From positions 1 through 6,118 of the forward strand of contig NZ_CAMLFY010000186.1 in NCBI RefSeq assembly GCF_946479415.1: DNA of 6,118 nucleotides, read 5' to 3'. Of the stretch, positions 6,101-6,118 are shown in pieces. This DNA comes from an uncultured Shinella sp. GTDB lineage: Bacteria > Pseudomonadota > Alphaproteobacteria > Rhizobiales > Rhizobiaceae. The notes under the pieces were generated by a model. That model did no database searches, had not been told where the DNA came from, and was given only the letters and a program-made list of their open reading frames with translations. The translations under genes and the position numbers were made by a program. Positions within the stretch are counted from its first letter, which is position 1; each line of letters begins with the position of its first letter.

Positions 6101-6118
6101 TCAGACGCGCTCGATGAT
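6101..6118 (-). CDS. 3' end of a probable thiolase (acetyl-CoA C-acyltransferase), partial
   Basis: Reading the minus strand in from the window edge gives five codons, IIERV, then TGA (6103-6101). From memory, FadA-type and related bacterial thiolases often end in a very similar ERV tail, and a thiolase is the expected gene directly before a FadJ-type subunit, 30 bases away. The complex would cleave 3-ketoacyl-CoA to acetyl-CoA and a shortened acyl-CoA. With only five residues visible this rests on the tail motif and the context; any other operon gene could in principle end this way. Confidence 0.5.
   Translation of the reverse strand: MIERV

Overview
The window looks like a catabolic locus of a high-GC Gram-negative bacterium. 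My best guess is an alphaproteobacterium of the sphingomonad type (Novosphingobium, Sphingobium or Sphingopyxis). That guess rests on GC content (about 61-67% in hand-counted samples of the operon), tight gene packing, and the pairing of a P450cam-like cytochrome P450 with a fatty-acyl-CoA degradation operon. I see no RNA gene, insertion sequence, CRISPR array or prophage piece.

Layout. On the plus strand, positions 1-1004 hold the last 333 residues of a cytochrome P450 resembling CYP101 (P450cam); its first 70 or so residues lie before the window. It converges on a minus-strand operon. The two stop codons are 24 bases apart, with a perfect 7-bp hairpin between them. The operon runs right to left: the last five codons of a probable thiolase (6118-6101), a FadB/FadJ-type bifunctional enoyl-CoA hydratase/(S)-3-hydroxyacyl-CoA dehydrogenase (6070-3902), an acyl-CoA dehydrogenase (3905-2748), a two-domain MaoC/hydratase-2-type (R)-enoyl-CoA hydratase (2728-1853) and a short-chain dehydrogenase (1856-1029). 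Two junctions are 4-base stop/start overlaps and the other two gaps are 30 and 19 bases, so this is almost certainly one transcript. Every stretch above 30 bases is coding.

How the genes work together. The acyl-CoA dehydrogenase makes an enoyl-CoA. The FadJ-like protein can hydrate and oxidise it through the (S)-hydroxy intermediate, and the probable thiolase cleaves the 3-ketoacyl-CoA. The MaoC and SDR proteins resemble, respectively, the hydratase and dehydrogenase domains of eukaryotic peroxisomal multifunctional enzyme type 2 (MFE-2), so the operon seems to carry a second, (R)-specific module as two coupled genes. The P450 could supply the initial hydroxylation of an alicyclic, terpenoid or steroid-like substrate whose side chain or opened ring is then beta-oxidised. 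The substrate cannot be read from this window.

Novelty. All proteins belong to well-known families and I see no new kind of system. The points most worth a second look are the co-occurrence of MFE-1-like and split MFE-2-like modules, the acyl-CoA dehydrogenase with its catalytic glutamate in the alternative position, and the P450 haem loop that lacks the usual phenylalanine.
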